Shown: positions 9,865 through 19,143, counted from the first letter of the stretch. The stretch is DNA of 38,416 nt from Methanobacteriota archaeon (GCA_018667575.1 JABIUA010000007.1:1-38416), one strand, 5' to 3'. The notes: generated from the sequence alone by a model not told the origin. Program-made: numbers and translations.

Positions 9865-9871
9865 TATTTAA
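9865..9871 (+). promoter_or_regulatory. Probable TATA box for the eS1 gene
   Basis: TATTTAA in the divergent intergenic region; predicts a TSS near 9893-9898, just upstream of the structured leader. Confidence 0.4.
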
Positions 9872-9900
9872 TGTAGCAATACAGTAGTCTTCTTCAAATA

Positions 9901-9951
9901 GGGGTGGTCAGTCGGCGACTTGCAAGTGGGGTAGCCCCCGCAAGACACCCC
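9901..9951 (+). promoter_or_regulatory. Nested stem-loop in the eS1 5' leader
   Basis: GGGGTG(9901-9906)/CACCCC(9946-9951), CTTGC(9919-9923)/GCAAG(9940-9944), GGGG(9928-9931)/CCCC(9936-9939) form nested complementary segments. Confidence 0.5.
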
Positions 9952-9963
9952 GAGATGATTCTG

Positions 9964-10914
9964 ATGGCAGCAAAGAAAGTTAGTGCAAAAGCACGTGCAG
10001 CAGCACGTAAGCAGCGTGATAAGTGGAAGATGAAGAGATGGTACACAATTCGTGCACCTCGTCATCCATGGGATTTCAAGAACATCGGAGAGACTCTCGG
10101 AGAGTCTGATGAGCATATTGTTGGTAGAGTATACCAAATGACTCTACAAGAATTCAATGGCGATTTTACTAAGATGCACGTCATCCTAAAGTTCCGTGTT
10201 AAGGAATGTGTAGGCCAAGACGCTCTTACTACCTTTATCGGTCACCATCATCAAACCGACCACATAAGAAGACAAATCCGTCGATATCGTGGAAAGGTAG
10301 ATGACGTAATCGATGTTGTAACTACCGATGGTTACTTGGTTAGACTAAAACCTCTAACAATTACTCAAAAGCGTGTTCAAACATCTGTAAAGCAAGCAAT
10401 GCGTATGAAAACTAGAGAAGTTATGCTAGCATTTGCTTCCAAGAATACTTACTCAAAGTTACAAGAATCTATTCTTGGCGGAGAACTAGAAGAAGATATC
10501 CGTAAGGCAATCAAGCCAATTTATCCTATACGCTCTATTGCGATCAGAAAGAGTCAGTTGCTACAAGAGGGTGTAATCTCTGAAGCAGGTCCAACTCTGG
10601 ATGAGATTCACGCTGAAGAAACAAGACAAGAATCGGAAATAAAGGCCAAGAAGGCAGCTGCAATCGCTGCGGCTATGGAAGATGAAGAATCTGATGATTC
10701 ACCATCTATACTAGACGCTGCAGAAGCACTTGCACCTGAATCAGAAAAGGCTGAAACTACTGAAACAGTGGAAGAAGTTGCTGAACAAGAATCTTCTGAT
10801 GATACTACTGATTACAGTAGCATGACAGTTGCAGAACTTAAGGAACTTCTAAAGGCTGCTGGCAAGCCAGTATCCGGTAAGAAATCAGAACTGATTGAAC
10901 GTCTTAGTGCTTGA
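9964..10914 (+). CDS. rps3ae: Ribosomal protein eS1 (S3Ae) with acidic linker and C-terminal SAP-like domain
   Basis: RKQRDKWKMKRWYTIRAPRHPWDFKNIGETLGES...TKMHVILKFRVKECVGQDALTTFIGH; C-terminus MTVAELKELLKAAGKPVSGKKSELIERLSA. Start could be 9955 or 9964. Confidence 0.95.
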   Translation: MAAKKVSAKARAAARKQRDKWKMKRWYTIRAPRHPWDFKNIGETLGESDEHIVGRVYQMTLQEFNGDFTKMHVILKFRVKECVGQDALTTFIGHHHQTDHIRRQIRRYRGKVDDVIDVVTTDGYLVRLKPLTITQKRVQTSVKQAMRMKTREVMLAFASKNTYSKLQESILGGELEEDIRKAIKPIYPIRSIAIRKSQLLQEGVISEAGPTLDEIHAEETRQESEIKAKKAAAIAAAMEDEESDDSPSILDAAEALAPESEKAETTETVEEVAEQESSDDTTDYSSMTVAELKELLKAAGKPVSGKKSELIERLSA

Positions 10915-10975
10915 ATCGAGTAAATCGGACATTCCTGTGCGCAGGTTTGACAAGTGATTACTAGGTGGCATAGAT

Positions 10976-11764
10976 ATGCAGCGTTTAGGCGTCATAGGTG
11001 GTACTGGACTTATCGAGATGACTCTCGGTACACAAATTAACGAAGCAGGTTTCACTCTGATTCGTACTGATACAGTCAATGTAGAGACCAGTTGGGGTGA
11101 AGTTCCCCTAACATGTATGACGCTTGAGAAAGAAGGTCAAGAAAGAGAGTTAATTTTCCTTCAAAGACATCATAATGGTAATGGTAGCAATATGCCACCG
11201 CATGCTATTAATCACCGTGCTAATGTCATGGCTCTCAAAGATTCTGGATGCGACGCAATTATGGCGGTATGTTCCGTTGGCGCAATTGCACACGACTTCC
11301 CGCCCGGGAAAGTAGGACTTGCAGAGCAATATATTGACTTCACAGGAGTTGCGAGTACTTTTCACGACGACGAAGCAGTTTTTACTTCGGTTACCGAACC
11401 ATTTTCTTTGAAATTAAATGCAATTTTGGAAGGGTCATTACGCGAATCACAAGGTTTTGATGCTAAAGAGAACTTAATGTACACATATTGGCTTGCGCAG
11501 GGTCCTCATTTTGAAACACGTGCTGAGATTGATGCAATCGAAAAATTGGGTGGAGACATGGTTGGTATGACTATGCCACGTGAGGCTAAACTCACTCGAG
11601 AATTAGAAATCCCATATGTTGCAGTTTGTATCTCCTCCAATTGGGCTGCTGGTCGTGAACCTGGTGATTCGACCGCTGATTTACATCATCATGATGTTTC
11701 TTCCACGGCTAACACTCGACTAGGGCCTGTTTGGGGCTGTTTGATTGAACTGTTAGACGAATGA
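10976..11764 (+). CDS. 5'-methylthioadenosine phosphorylase / purine nucleoside phosphorylase family
   Basis: GVIGGTGL, FLQRHHNGNGSNMPPHAINHRAN, GDMVGMTMPREAKLTRELEIPYVAVCISSNWAAG. Confidence 0.93.
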   Translation: MQRLGVIGGTGLIEMTLGTQINEAGFTLIRTDTVNVETSWGEVPLTCMTLEKEGQERELIFLQRHHNGNGSNMPPHAINHRANVMALKDSGCDAIMAVCSVGAIAHDFPPGKVGLAEQYIDFTGVASTFHDDEAVFTSVTEPFSLKLNAILEGSLRESQGFDAKENLMYTYWLAQGPHFETRAEIDAIEKLGGDMVGMTMPREAKLTRELEIPYVAVCISSNWAAGREPGDSTADLHHHDVSSTANTRLGPVWGCLIELLDE

Positions 11765-11798
11765 AAACTTCTATTGCCTTCCGTGCCCTATCGCCGCT

Positions 11799-12170
11799 AT
11801 GGAAGGAAAGGATGTACCACAATGGATGGATTTCGAAGCAACTAATGAATGGGACACAATGATGAAAAAAGTTGCATCTTTCCATCATAAACATGACTTC
11901 GAATCAAAGAATGGTCATGATATGGGCTATAGAATTGCACTCACAGTCGAGGAACTTGGTGAACTGTCTGCAGCGGTAACTAAGGGTAAACCTCTCGAAG
12001 AATGTGCAGAAGAAATGGCAGACATTCTAATTCTACTTATGGGCCATTCTTTGGCCATGAAAATCGATTTGAAATCAGCCTTCGAAAAGAAATTTTCTAG
12101 GATTATGCAAAGAGAAGCGCTCACTGGAAGATTGGGTGTCAGAGTTACCGAGTATAAACCCGAGAATTAG
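11799..12170 (+). CDS. MazG-like nucleotide pyrophosphohydrolase
   Basis: ALTVEELGELSAAVTKG...EECAEEMADILILLMGHS (E-x3-E...E-x2-D pattern). Confidence 0.85.
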   Translation: MEGKDVPQWMDFEATNEWDTMMKKVASFHHKHDFESKNGHDMGYRIALTVEELGELSAAVTKGKPLEECAEEMADILILLMGHSLAMKIDLKSAFEKKFSRIMQREALTGRLGVRVTEYKPEN

Positions 12171-12646
12171 CGAATAAAATGTTGGAACACCATGTTATAC
12201 TGGTCTTTATCTCCAGCTTCAACTATCCTTTCACCAATCAAATGGAATCCTAATTCGTGTATGTCTGGAGCGAATGTATCAGCGTCTTCGACCTCAGTTT
12301 GAATGATTGTTCGATGAAGTTCTTTCACGTCATCGATGAAAAGTCGGTATATTTCGCCCCCGCCAATAATGTAAACATCTTGTTCTTGAGATAGAAGTCG
12401 TACTTCGTCATAACTCATCACTTCTACGTCATCTCTTTGAGATCTGCTCATCACTATACTTCTACGACCCGGGAGTTTTCCAGGTAGGCTTTCCCATGTT
12501 TTACGGCCCATGACGATAGTTCCACCTAATGTCACTCTCTTGAAGTGTTGAAGGTCGGTTGACTGCTTCCAAGGTAGGTCACCATCCTTACCAATCGCTC
12601 CCTTGAGGTCACATGCGTATACGAAGATAATCATTAAATCCCTCAA
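12167..12646 (-). CDS. folA: Dihydrofolate reductase
   Basis: [52 protein letters not shown]...[12 protein letters not shown]. Confidence 0.97.
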   Translation of the reverse strand: MRDLMIIFVYACDLKGAIGKDGDLPWKQSTDLQHFKRVTLGGTIVMGRKTWESLPGKLPGRRSIVMSRSQRDDVEVMSYDEVRLLSQEQDVYIIGGGEIYRLFIDDVKELHRTIIQTEVEDADTFAPDIHELGFHLIGERIVEAGDKDQYNMVFQHFIR

Positions 12647-13437
12647 ATGGCAATAGGTGCAGATATGTGCGGATGATGTTGGTAATCAATTACTTCAAAA
12701 TCTTCAAACTTGAAATCATCAATATTTTCAATATCAGGATTTAATTTCAAAGTAGGTAGTGGCATAGGCTCTCTACTAATCTGCAGTTTAGCTTGTTCTA
12801 GGTGGTTAGTGTACAAGTGTGCATCACCTAGAGTGTGGACAAAAGTGCCAGCTTCTAATCCACAAATTTGAGCGATCATATGCGTTAGAATTGCATAAGA
12901 TGCAATGTTGAAAGGTACACCAAGAAATACATCAGCACTTCTCTGATATAACTGACAATTGAGCTTTCCATTTGCGACATGAAATTGGAAGAAGGCATGG
13001 CATGGCATCAGTGCCATTTCATCTAATTCACCTACATTCCACGCAGAAACTATGATTCGTCGACTGTTTGGGTTATTCTTTATCATATCAATTACTTGCT
13101 CTAACTGGTCGATTGTTCGTCCATTGTTATCTTTCCAATCTCTCCACTGCTTACCGTAAACCGGGCCTAAGTCTCCATTCTCATCAGCCCATTCATTCCA
13201 AATACGAACGCCATTTTCTTGGAGGTATTTGACGTTAGTATCGCCCTTAATGAACCACAGTAGTTCATGGATAATTGATTTCAGATGAACTTTTTTGGTA
13301 GTTACCATCGGGAATCCTTTGGATAAATCAAATCTCATTTGGTAGCCAAAAACCGAAAGAGTTCCTGTTCCGGTTCTATCGCCTTTTTCTTCTCCATTTT
13401 CGAGAATATGATTTATCAGGCGCAAATACTCATCCAT
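12643..13437 (-). CDS. thyA: Thymidylate synthase ThyA
   Basis: [20 protein letters not shown]...[12 protein letters not shown]...[18 protein letters not shown]...[10 protein letters not shown]...[10 protein letters not shown]. Confidence 0.99.
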   Translation of the reverse strand: MDEYLRLINHILENGEEKGDRTGTGTLSVFGYQMRFDLSKGFPMVTTKKVHLKSIIHELLWFIKGDTNVKYLQENGVRIWNEWADENGDLGPVYGKQWRDWKDNNGRTIDQLEQVIDMIKNNPNSRRIIVSAWNVGELDEMALMPCHAFFQFHVANGKLNCQLYQRSADVFLGVPFNIASYAILTHMIAQICGLEAGTFVHTLGDAHLYTNHLEQAKLQISREPMPLPTLKLNPDIENIDDFKFEDFEVIDYQHHPHISAPIAI

Positions 13438-13493
13438 AGTTTCACCAATCCGATGTTGATGTAGACAGCACTTGATGGTTATCTTTGTTTATG

Positions 13494-14201
13494 CTAGTTG
13501 TCGAGGAACACAGAATCGTATTCCTCTTCTGGATTTTCCAAGTATTCTAGGCGATATATCGATGGAATTTGATTTAGAATTGGAGTGATAAAATCAACAA
13601 TTCCTTCGACTGAAACCATTTTACATACATACAAAAAGCGAGATAATTCACCTAAGCCAATCAAGCATTCCCGATACATTTTGTGTTCCAAATAATATTT
13701 GCACTTTTCCAGTGATTGAAAGTCATGGAAATCAATATTTGAACTTCTTATTCCTTCAATTTCGCAATTCTCTTTGAAGTATCCAATCGATTTATCTTCT
13801 AAGGTTTCAGGTGTATGCTTATGTGGCCAGCCTGAGTTTCCTAACATGATCAATGAAATCATAGCATCGCTAGATGGAATCTTATCATTAGAATAGAAGT
13901 CTGTTAGAACACAAACATTCTGCATACTCATAGTTATTGAGAGGTGGTCGTTATTTTTCAGTAGTTTATTGATAATACATGAAAAAACATCAATTTGAAT
14001 TTCTGGTGAACCATCATTCGAGCGTATGAAGGGCCTAGTGCTTGATAATTCCAGTCTCCAGTTTGGAGATTTACAAGTTATTTCATACAATAATTCTAGC
14101 CCTCTCAATTCAGCGGCTAACTTTTCCTCATCGACTTCGTCTTCTATCGTTAACGGCCCCATCGGAGTATATACGCTACGCACGATAATTTGACATTTCA
14201 A
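13494..14201 (-). CDS. Uncharacterised protein
   Basis: 235-aa ORF, same strand as its neighbours with 4-12 bp spacing; no recognisable family. Confidence 0.7.
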   Translation of the reverse strand: MKCQIIVRSVYTPMGPLTIEDEVDEEKLAAELRGLELLYEITCKSPNWRLELSSTRPFIRSNDGSPEIQIDVFSCIINKLLKNNDHLSITMSMQNVCVLTDFYSNDKIPSSDAMISLIMLGNSGWPHKHTPETLEDKSIGYFKENCEIEGIRSSNIDFHDFQSLEKCKYYLEHKMYRECLIGLGELSRFLYVCKMVSVEGIVDFITPILNQIPSIYRLEYLENPEEEYDSVFLDN

Positions 14202-14212
14202 CAGTATTTGAA

Positions 14213-14998
14213 TTATGGAGCGCCGAGGTGCTTAATAGATGCCATTAACTGGTCAGTAAATTTTCTATAGAGTGTCGCTAGTTTAGCCTTTATTTCGTGT
14301 TCCTCTTGATTTTTTAGGGCTTTTAAATCAGCGGCAGAAGTATTGCCTCCCTTTGGGTCTTCTAACCATTCTAGCCAAGTGATTCCCTTGCCAATATCAA
14401 CTTTGATCGGTTTCCATAATCGTGGAAGTTTATGTATTTGTGGAGCCATCATTTCTCGAGTTCCATTTAGTGAGATCGGCATCACAACTGTGTCTGGATA
14501 AGATGCAGCCAGTCGAGCAACGCCGGTTTTACCAGGCAGAAGTAAAGGTGATTCTGTTCTTTTTGATCTTGTTCCCTCGGGGAAGATTCCAAGCGCACTT
14601 CTTGATGATAATACGTCAGCAGCGGAGGATAATGCTTGGTCCCCACCTTCCTCTCGTTGTGTTTTAATCTGGCCGGTCATTTTCATAAATTGTCTTAGCC
14701 AGAAATTTTTGAAATGTCCATCTTTTGCGAGATAGTGTGCTTTTCTTCTAGATGAAGCAATAATTAGTACTGGGTCAACATGTGATAAGTGGTTAGCTGC
14801 TAATATCGTAGGGCCGCTGGTTGGTATATTGTTTAGTCCAGTGGCTCTTATTCGCATCAAACCTCTAATTAGAGGTGAGAAAATAAAACGAATAAACGAG
14901 TAGCCTGGAGTACTTGGAATATTGCCGTTATATGGCTTGATGTACCAATGTTTCTTTAGTTCATTCCACGCCAACTCTAGGTCTGATGAACTATCCAT
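14213..14998 (-). CDS. PlsC-type 1-acylglycerol-3-phosphate acyltransferase
   Basis: NHLSHVDP (NHx4D motif I) and FPEGTRSK (motif III). ATG at 14998 preferred; track start is GTG at 15037. Confidence 0.92.
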   Translation of the reverse strand: MDSSSDLELAWNELKKHWYIKPYNGNIPSTPGYSFIRFIFSPLIRGLMRIRATGLNNIPTSGPTILAANHLSHVDPVLIIASSRRKAHYLAKDGHFKNFWLRQFMKMTGQIKTQREEGGDQALSSAADVLSSRSALGIFPEGTRSKRTESPLLLPGKTGVARLAASYPDTVVMPISLNGTREMMAPQIHKLPRLWKPIKVDIGKGITWLEWLEDPKGGNTSAADLKALKNQEEHEIKAKLATLYRKFTDQLMASIKHLGAP

Positions 14999-15026
14999 AT
15001 TGCTTACTGAAAAACAATACCCTTTG

Positions 15027-15052
15027 ATAATTGTCACTGTTTAGACAATTAT
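15027..15052. promoter_or_regulatory. 26-bp inverted repeat ATAATTGTC-n8-GACAATTAT in divergent promoter region
   Basis: Two perfect 9-bp complementary arms separated by ACTGTTTA, between plsC and the secreted-protein gene. Confidence 0.5.
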
Positions 15053-15123
15053 TGTTGGATTTTGTCGGTTCTGCTTCTCGGTCAGATACGAAATTTCAAA
15101 TTGGATTTCACAAAGCGGTAGTT

Positions 15124-16377
15124 ATGAGCGAGTATGGAAATAGTGTTTTTACTCGCAGTTTGACAGTTCTCATTATTTTTTTATTGCTCTCGATAATATC
15201 TTCACCTGCAGTTGTAGCCCAATCAGAATGGCAAGAGGATGGTTGGCTGAAAACCTCTCTGGCTCAGGAGAGATTGGATAACGGTGATGAATTTGGGTGT
15301 TATGGTATTGAGGGTCTTTCTTGGAATGCAGACCCTGGGGCTGTGGCTTTGGAGTGTAGAGAATATATCGAACAACGTGTGACTGCAAATCGTTGGGGTG
15401 AATCTCCAATCTCTACTTTCACGCCTGACTCTTTAACTCAAACTCAACATCAGATTATAATGGAAAATGGTTTTAGGATTCATGGTGATAATACAGGTCT
15501 AGAAGATACTGTTTGGCATTCTGCTAACGATACTCCTACCGATATGCTCGATTGGTTCAATCTAGGTCGAAGAGGTGGCAGCCTCGAACAGATTATAGGT
15601 TCAAAGCAACAAGTGAAAGATGCCGTTGAAGAAGGTGGTTTAGTAAATCTTTACTGGATAGGGAGAGTTAACGATGCTACCATTAGGCATGACAAGGATA
15701 TTGAACTGTACATCAGTGATGAAGCAGATGCTTGGCTAACAACTTGGGGTCAAGCATGGTCTTATTGGAGTGCGAGTAAATGCTATCAGTTTGATCATTC
15801 AATGACTCAAATAGGTCAAGATTATATTTTATCATTTGAGTCGCTTATTACCGAACAGTGTGTTGGTCTAAACCAAGATAGATGGAATGTTCCTTTGACA
15901 TGGGCTATCGATATTGAAGATTCCAATATTCTCTCGATAAAAGATTCCAATGGTGAAATGAATAATATTTCCCAAATCCGTCATACTAAAGAAGGTTATT
16001 CACATGACGTGAATCAATATTTACATCTTAGTGTAGTCAATGGAAATAGGGTAAATATTACTCTCGATGGTAGCGATTATGAGATAGTTGAAATGACTAA
16101 TTTCTGGAATAATCATAGTGCAGCAATAACAATTGCAGCACATGAAACAACGGACCTTTTCAAATGGTCAAAGAGATTTGTAGACCAAGATGACCTTGTA
16201 TTCACATGGTTGGTTATACCTAGGCCGGCTGAAACTCAATCTCCATGGATGGCTTATGTGGCACTTACTGTTGGTGCAGGAGTGACATTAACCATGCTTT
16301 TGGTATTGAAAAGTGAAGGAATCGGCCCTCTGGCAAAGAAGAAACGCTATTCTGAAGGAATGCTTGAAGGCGAATAG
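15124..16377 (+). CDS. Secreted, C-terminally TM-anchored protein of unknown function
   Basis: ATG at 15124 gives a signal peptide (MSEYGNSVFTRSLTVLIIFLLLSIISSPAVVAQ); C-terminal TM MAYVALTVGAGVTLTMLLVL followed by a basic tail. Confidence 0.85.
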   Translation: MSEYGNSVFTRSLTVLIIFLLLSIISSPAVVAQSEWQEDGWLKTSLAQERLDNGDEFGCYGIEGLSWNADPGAVALECREYIEQRVTANRWGESPISTFTPDSLTQTQHQIIMENGFRIHGDNTGLEDTVWHSANDTPTDMLDWFNLGRRGGSLEQIIGSKQQVKDAVEEGGLVNLYWIGRVNDATIRHDKDIELYISDEADAWLTTWGQAWSYWSASKCYQFDHSMTQIGQDYILSFESLITEQCVGLNQDRWNVPLTWAIDIEDSNILSIKDSNGEMNNISQIRHTKEGYSHDVNQYLHLSVVNGNRVNITLDGSDYEIVEMTNFWNNHSAAITIAAHETTDLFKWSKRFVDQDDLVFTWLVIPRPAETQSPWMAYVALTVGAGVTLTMLLVLKSEGIGPLAKKKRYSEGMLEGE

Positions 16378-16449
16378 ATTAGCATTTTAGGTCAATATTA
16401 AGCGAAGCCTTCATGGCTGATTGGTTTACCCACGATATGAGGCTATTAC

Positions 16450-17835
16450 ATGGGAGGGGAAGATGTTAAGATTGACCCCTGGAGTAGTAACCAATCGACT
16501 GATTATTCAAGAATCATTGAACAGTTCGGACTTTCCTCGATGGACAACGTTGTAATGAATGAGCCATCTAAACTTCATCGTAGAGGGATTATTTTTGCTC
16601 ACAGAGACTTGGATGTCGTATTAGATGCTAAAAATTCAGGCGAGCAGTTCGGGGTATTAACTGGGCTAATGCCGAGTGGGCAGATGCACATGGGTCATTC
16701 AATGGTCATCGAACAAGTCAAATGGTTTCAGAAGCAAGGTGGTGATGTGACGATTGCAGTTGCAGATTTAGAGAGCCAGGCTACAAGAGGAGTTTCACTT
16801 TCTAAAGGTAGAGAAATAGCACTTAAGGAATATATTTCCAATTATGCGGCTTTGGGATTAGACCCCGAGAAGACTCAGGTTTACTTTCAATCTAGCAGGC
16901 CAATAGTTCAACGTCTAGGTTTCCAACTGGGAAAAAGAACAAATTTGAATGAATTCGAATCTATTTATGGTTTTTCAGGAGATACTAACTTGGCGCATGT
17001 TCAAGCCCCAATGGTACAAGTAGGTGATATCTTACATCCCCAAACCGAAGAATATGGTGGATTGCGCCCTATTGTTGTCCCTGTAGGTGTAGATCAAGAC
17101 CCTCACCTCAGGTTAACAAGGGGACTAGCAGCTAAAACTAATTGGTTTAACGTCAATGATGGCAAAAATTCAGGAGTGGTAATTGGACTCTCTATTCAAG
17201 AGGATAATGCGGAAATTTTGGGTCAGCAGCCTAATGGTCGAATGGATAAGCAAAAAGTAGCATCGATATTTGATGGAATTGTTTCCAGATTAACCTCTCT
17301 TGGCTACTCAGACATAATGTCCAATCCGAAGCATGGTACAGTCAATATCCCTGGTGCTACATCCAAGGATAAGATTAGAATCCGTAGCAAATTATTGGAG
17401 TATGAAAGAGAACTTGGAGGAATGGGTCTATTGGCGCCATCATCAACATATCATCACTTCGCAGTCGGACTTACAGGCGATAAAATGAGTAGTAGTAAGC
17501 CGAAAACAACTATCTTTTTAGGTGATGAAATCGACGTAATATCCAAGAAAATCAAGCGGGCTTATTCTGGGGGTCAATCCACTGTCGAAGAGCATAGAAG
17601 GCTGGGGGGTAATCCCGATGTCGATGTCGCCTACCAATATATGATGTATTTCTTTGAAGATGATGATGATTTCTTACAATCGATTAACTCAGACTACCGT
17701 GCCGGAAAAATTCTTGCAGGTGAAATGAAACAACTTTGTATTGATAGAGCGTCAGAATGGCTTTCTGAACTGCATGAAAAGCGTGCACAAAGTGAACATT
17801 TAGTCAGTGAGTTCCTGGCTCCAGATGCTATTTAG
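16450..17835 (+). CDS. trpS: Tryptophanyl-tRNA synthetase
   Basis: GLMPSGQMHMGHSMV (HIGH-like), DKMSSSKP (KMSKS), VPVGVDQDPHLRLTR. Confidence 0.93.
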   Translation: MGGEDVKIDPWSSNQSTDYSRIIEQFGLSSMDNVVMNEPSKLHRRGIIFAHRDLDVVLDAKNSGEQFGVLTGLMPSGQMHMGHSMVIEQVKWFQKQGGDVTIAVADLESQATRGVSLSKGREIALKEYISNYAALGLDPEKTQVYFQSSRPIVQRLGFQLGKRTNLNEFESIYGFSGDTNLAHVQAPMVQVGDILHPQTEEYGGLRPIVVPVGVDQDPHLRLTRGLAAKTNWFNVNDGKNSGVVIGLSIQEDNAEILGQQPNGRMDKQKVASIFDGIVSRLTSLGYSDIMSNPKHGTVNIPGATSKDKIRIRSKLLEYERELGGMGLLAPSSTYHHFAVGLTGDKMSSSKPKTTIFLGDEIDVISKKIKRAYSGGQSTVEEHRRLGGNPDVDVAYQYMMYFFEDDDDFLQSINSDYRAGKILAGEMKQLCIDRASEWLSELHEKRAQSEHLVSEFLAPDAI

Positions 17836-18431
17836 TCATCCTTAGAGAATACAGCAGGGTCTGGGCCAACTGGTAAATTCTCTAGTTCTTCACCAGTAAT
17901 GTCTCTTTCTTGTGCATCTTTGTCGATAATCATTGAATGTCCGTGGGGGTCGAGTAATTCCAAAGTTAGCATGACGTTTTCATCGATTCCGATGTTTGTT
18001 ATTTGGTATCTCATGTTCTGTAATCTAGCGATATCATCACTTGATTCCTCTGCATCCAAATCGCCAATTACCATGTCAATAATTTTGGTGAATCTATTCA
18101 GTACACCTTCGACATTGGAAACATAGCCTGTTGAACTGGTACCAGGGTTGACCTGCAAATCAAGTTCTAAAATACTGACAGTGCATGATGAAGAGCGTAC
18201 AATTCTAGATTTTAACTGCTCTAAATCATTCAATTCGAGAGTCCAGCCACCGGCTTTCTTTCCCTCTGCTGGGATGAAATCAGTCTGCCTCCATCCGCAA
18301 TCATGACACATTACAGTAACTTGGGTGTGTTCTCCAAAGTACGGAATTTCACTGATATGAGCGATCATATTCACTTCGCCATGATTAGAACAAATAGGAC
18401 AAGGTATGTCCACTGGCTTCTCTTCAATCAT
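17832..18431 (-). CDS. ZPR1-family zinc finger protein
   Basis: CPICSNHGEVNMIAHISEIPYFGEHTQVTVMCHDCGWRQTDF zinc finger; GVLNRFTKIID. Confidence 0.92.
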   Translation of the reverse strand: MIEEKPVDIPCPICSNHGEVNMIAHISEIPYFGEHTQVTVMCHDCGWRQTDFIPAEGKKAGGWTLELNDLEQLKSRIVRSSSCTVSILELDLQVNPGTSSTGYVSNVEGVLNRFTKIIDMVIGDLDAEESSDDIARLQNMRYQITNIGIDENVMLTLELLDPHGHSMIIDKDAQERDITGEELENLPVGPDPAVFSKDD

Positions 18432-19054
18432 AATCTTCGCCTACCAAGTTCTTCTGCACTTGCAGCAAATGCTTCCATTTCGATACCCTTAACTCCACGG
18501 CAACCGGGAGGTAGTAGCATCAGTCTACTATCTGTAATTTGAATAATTTGACCACCTAGGTCTCCTTCGATAAATGTGTGTAATTGATTTATTGCAGACG
18601 AAAACTCAGTTTCTCTTTTCACCAATCTGTTCATTTCAACGATGGCAGCATGGCCATCAGATAGCCAGTTTAGCAAGGTGGAGCAACCAGTAATGTCGTT
18701 CAGTACTGCTCTGTGAACGACCAAGCCGGAATTGGAATCTTTAATCGGTGGACTTGAGTATAGTTTTTCCAAGTCATGATAAATTAATCCGCTTGGGGCA
18801 GCAGGCTTCTCTTCATACGGTGACATACTTGGCATTTCGAATGTATTCAATCCTTCAGTCTCCTCATCAGTGGTCGTATTGATCTCTTTTTTGAGGATTT
18901 TATCTGCTCTAGTGAGACTATCTAAGTCTGGCATCTCTGGTATATTTACGTGCGAAAAGGCATCTAGTGATGATTGAGCATCATCTTTTTCGACACCCCT
19001 TTTCTTTCTCATAATTTGGCCTGAAAGGTAAGGCCTCAAGAAGACTCCCATCAA
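18428..19054 (-). CDS. sepF: SepF-like cell division protein with long N-terminal linker
   Basis: C-terminal core LVVHRAVLNDITGCSTLLNWLSDGHAAIVEMNRLVKRETEFSSAINQLHTFIEGDLGGQIIQITDSRLMLLPPGCRGV matches the SepF (DUF552) pattern. Start may be 19012 or 19054. Confidence 0.75.
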   Translation of the reverse strand: MMGVFLRPYLSGQIMRKKRGVEKDDAQSSLDAFSHVNIPEMPDLDSLTRADKILKKEINTTTDEETEGLNTFEMPSMSPYEEKPAAPSGLIYHDLEKLYSSPPIKDSNSGLVVHRAVLNDITGCSTLLNWLSDGHAAIVEMNRLVKRETEFSSAINQLHTFIEGDLGGQIIQITDSRLMLLPPGCRGVKGIEMEAFAASAEELGRRRL

Positions 19055-19143
19055 AAATAGATTTAACAGCCCATTTGAGAACTACTATTGCGACGCCAAT
19101 TCGTGGGGTTGAAATACAATCACGGATAGGGGAAATCACACCA

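Noticed and set aside
10929-10950. Short near-palindrome CCTGTGCGCAGG between eS1 and the phosphorylase gene
   Set aside because: Only 4-bp clean arms; too weak without conservation data.
16400-16425. AGCC-TTCAT-GGCT mini-hairpin before trpS
   Set aside because: Four-base stem, expected by chance.
19018-19035. GGCCT-n8-AGGCC inverted repeat near the sepF start
   Set aside because: Five-base arms and may lie inside sepF coding sequence; not distinguishable from chance.
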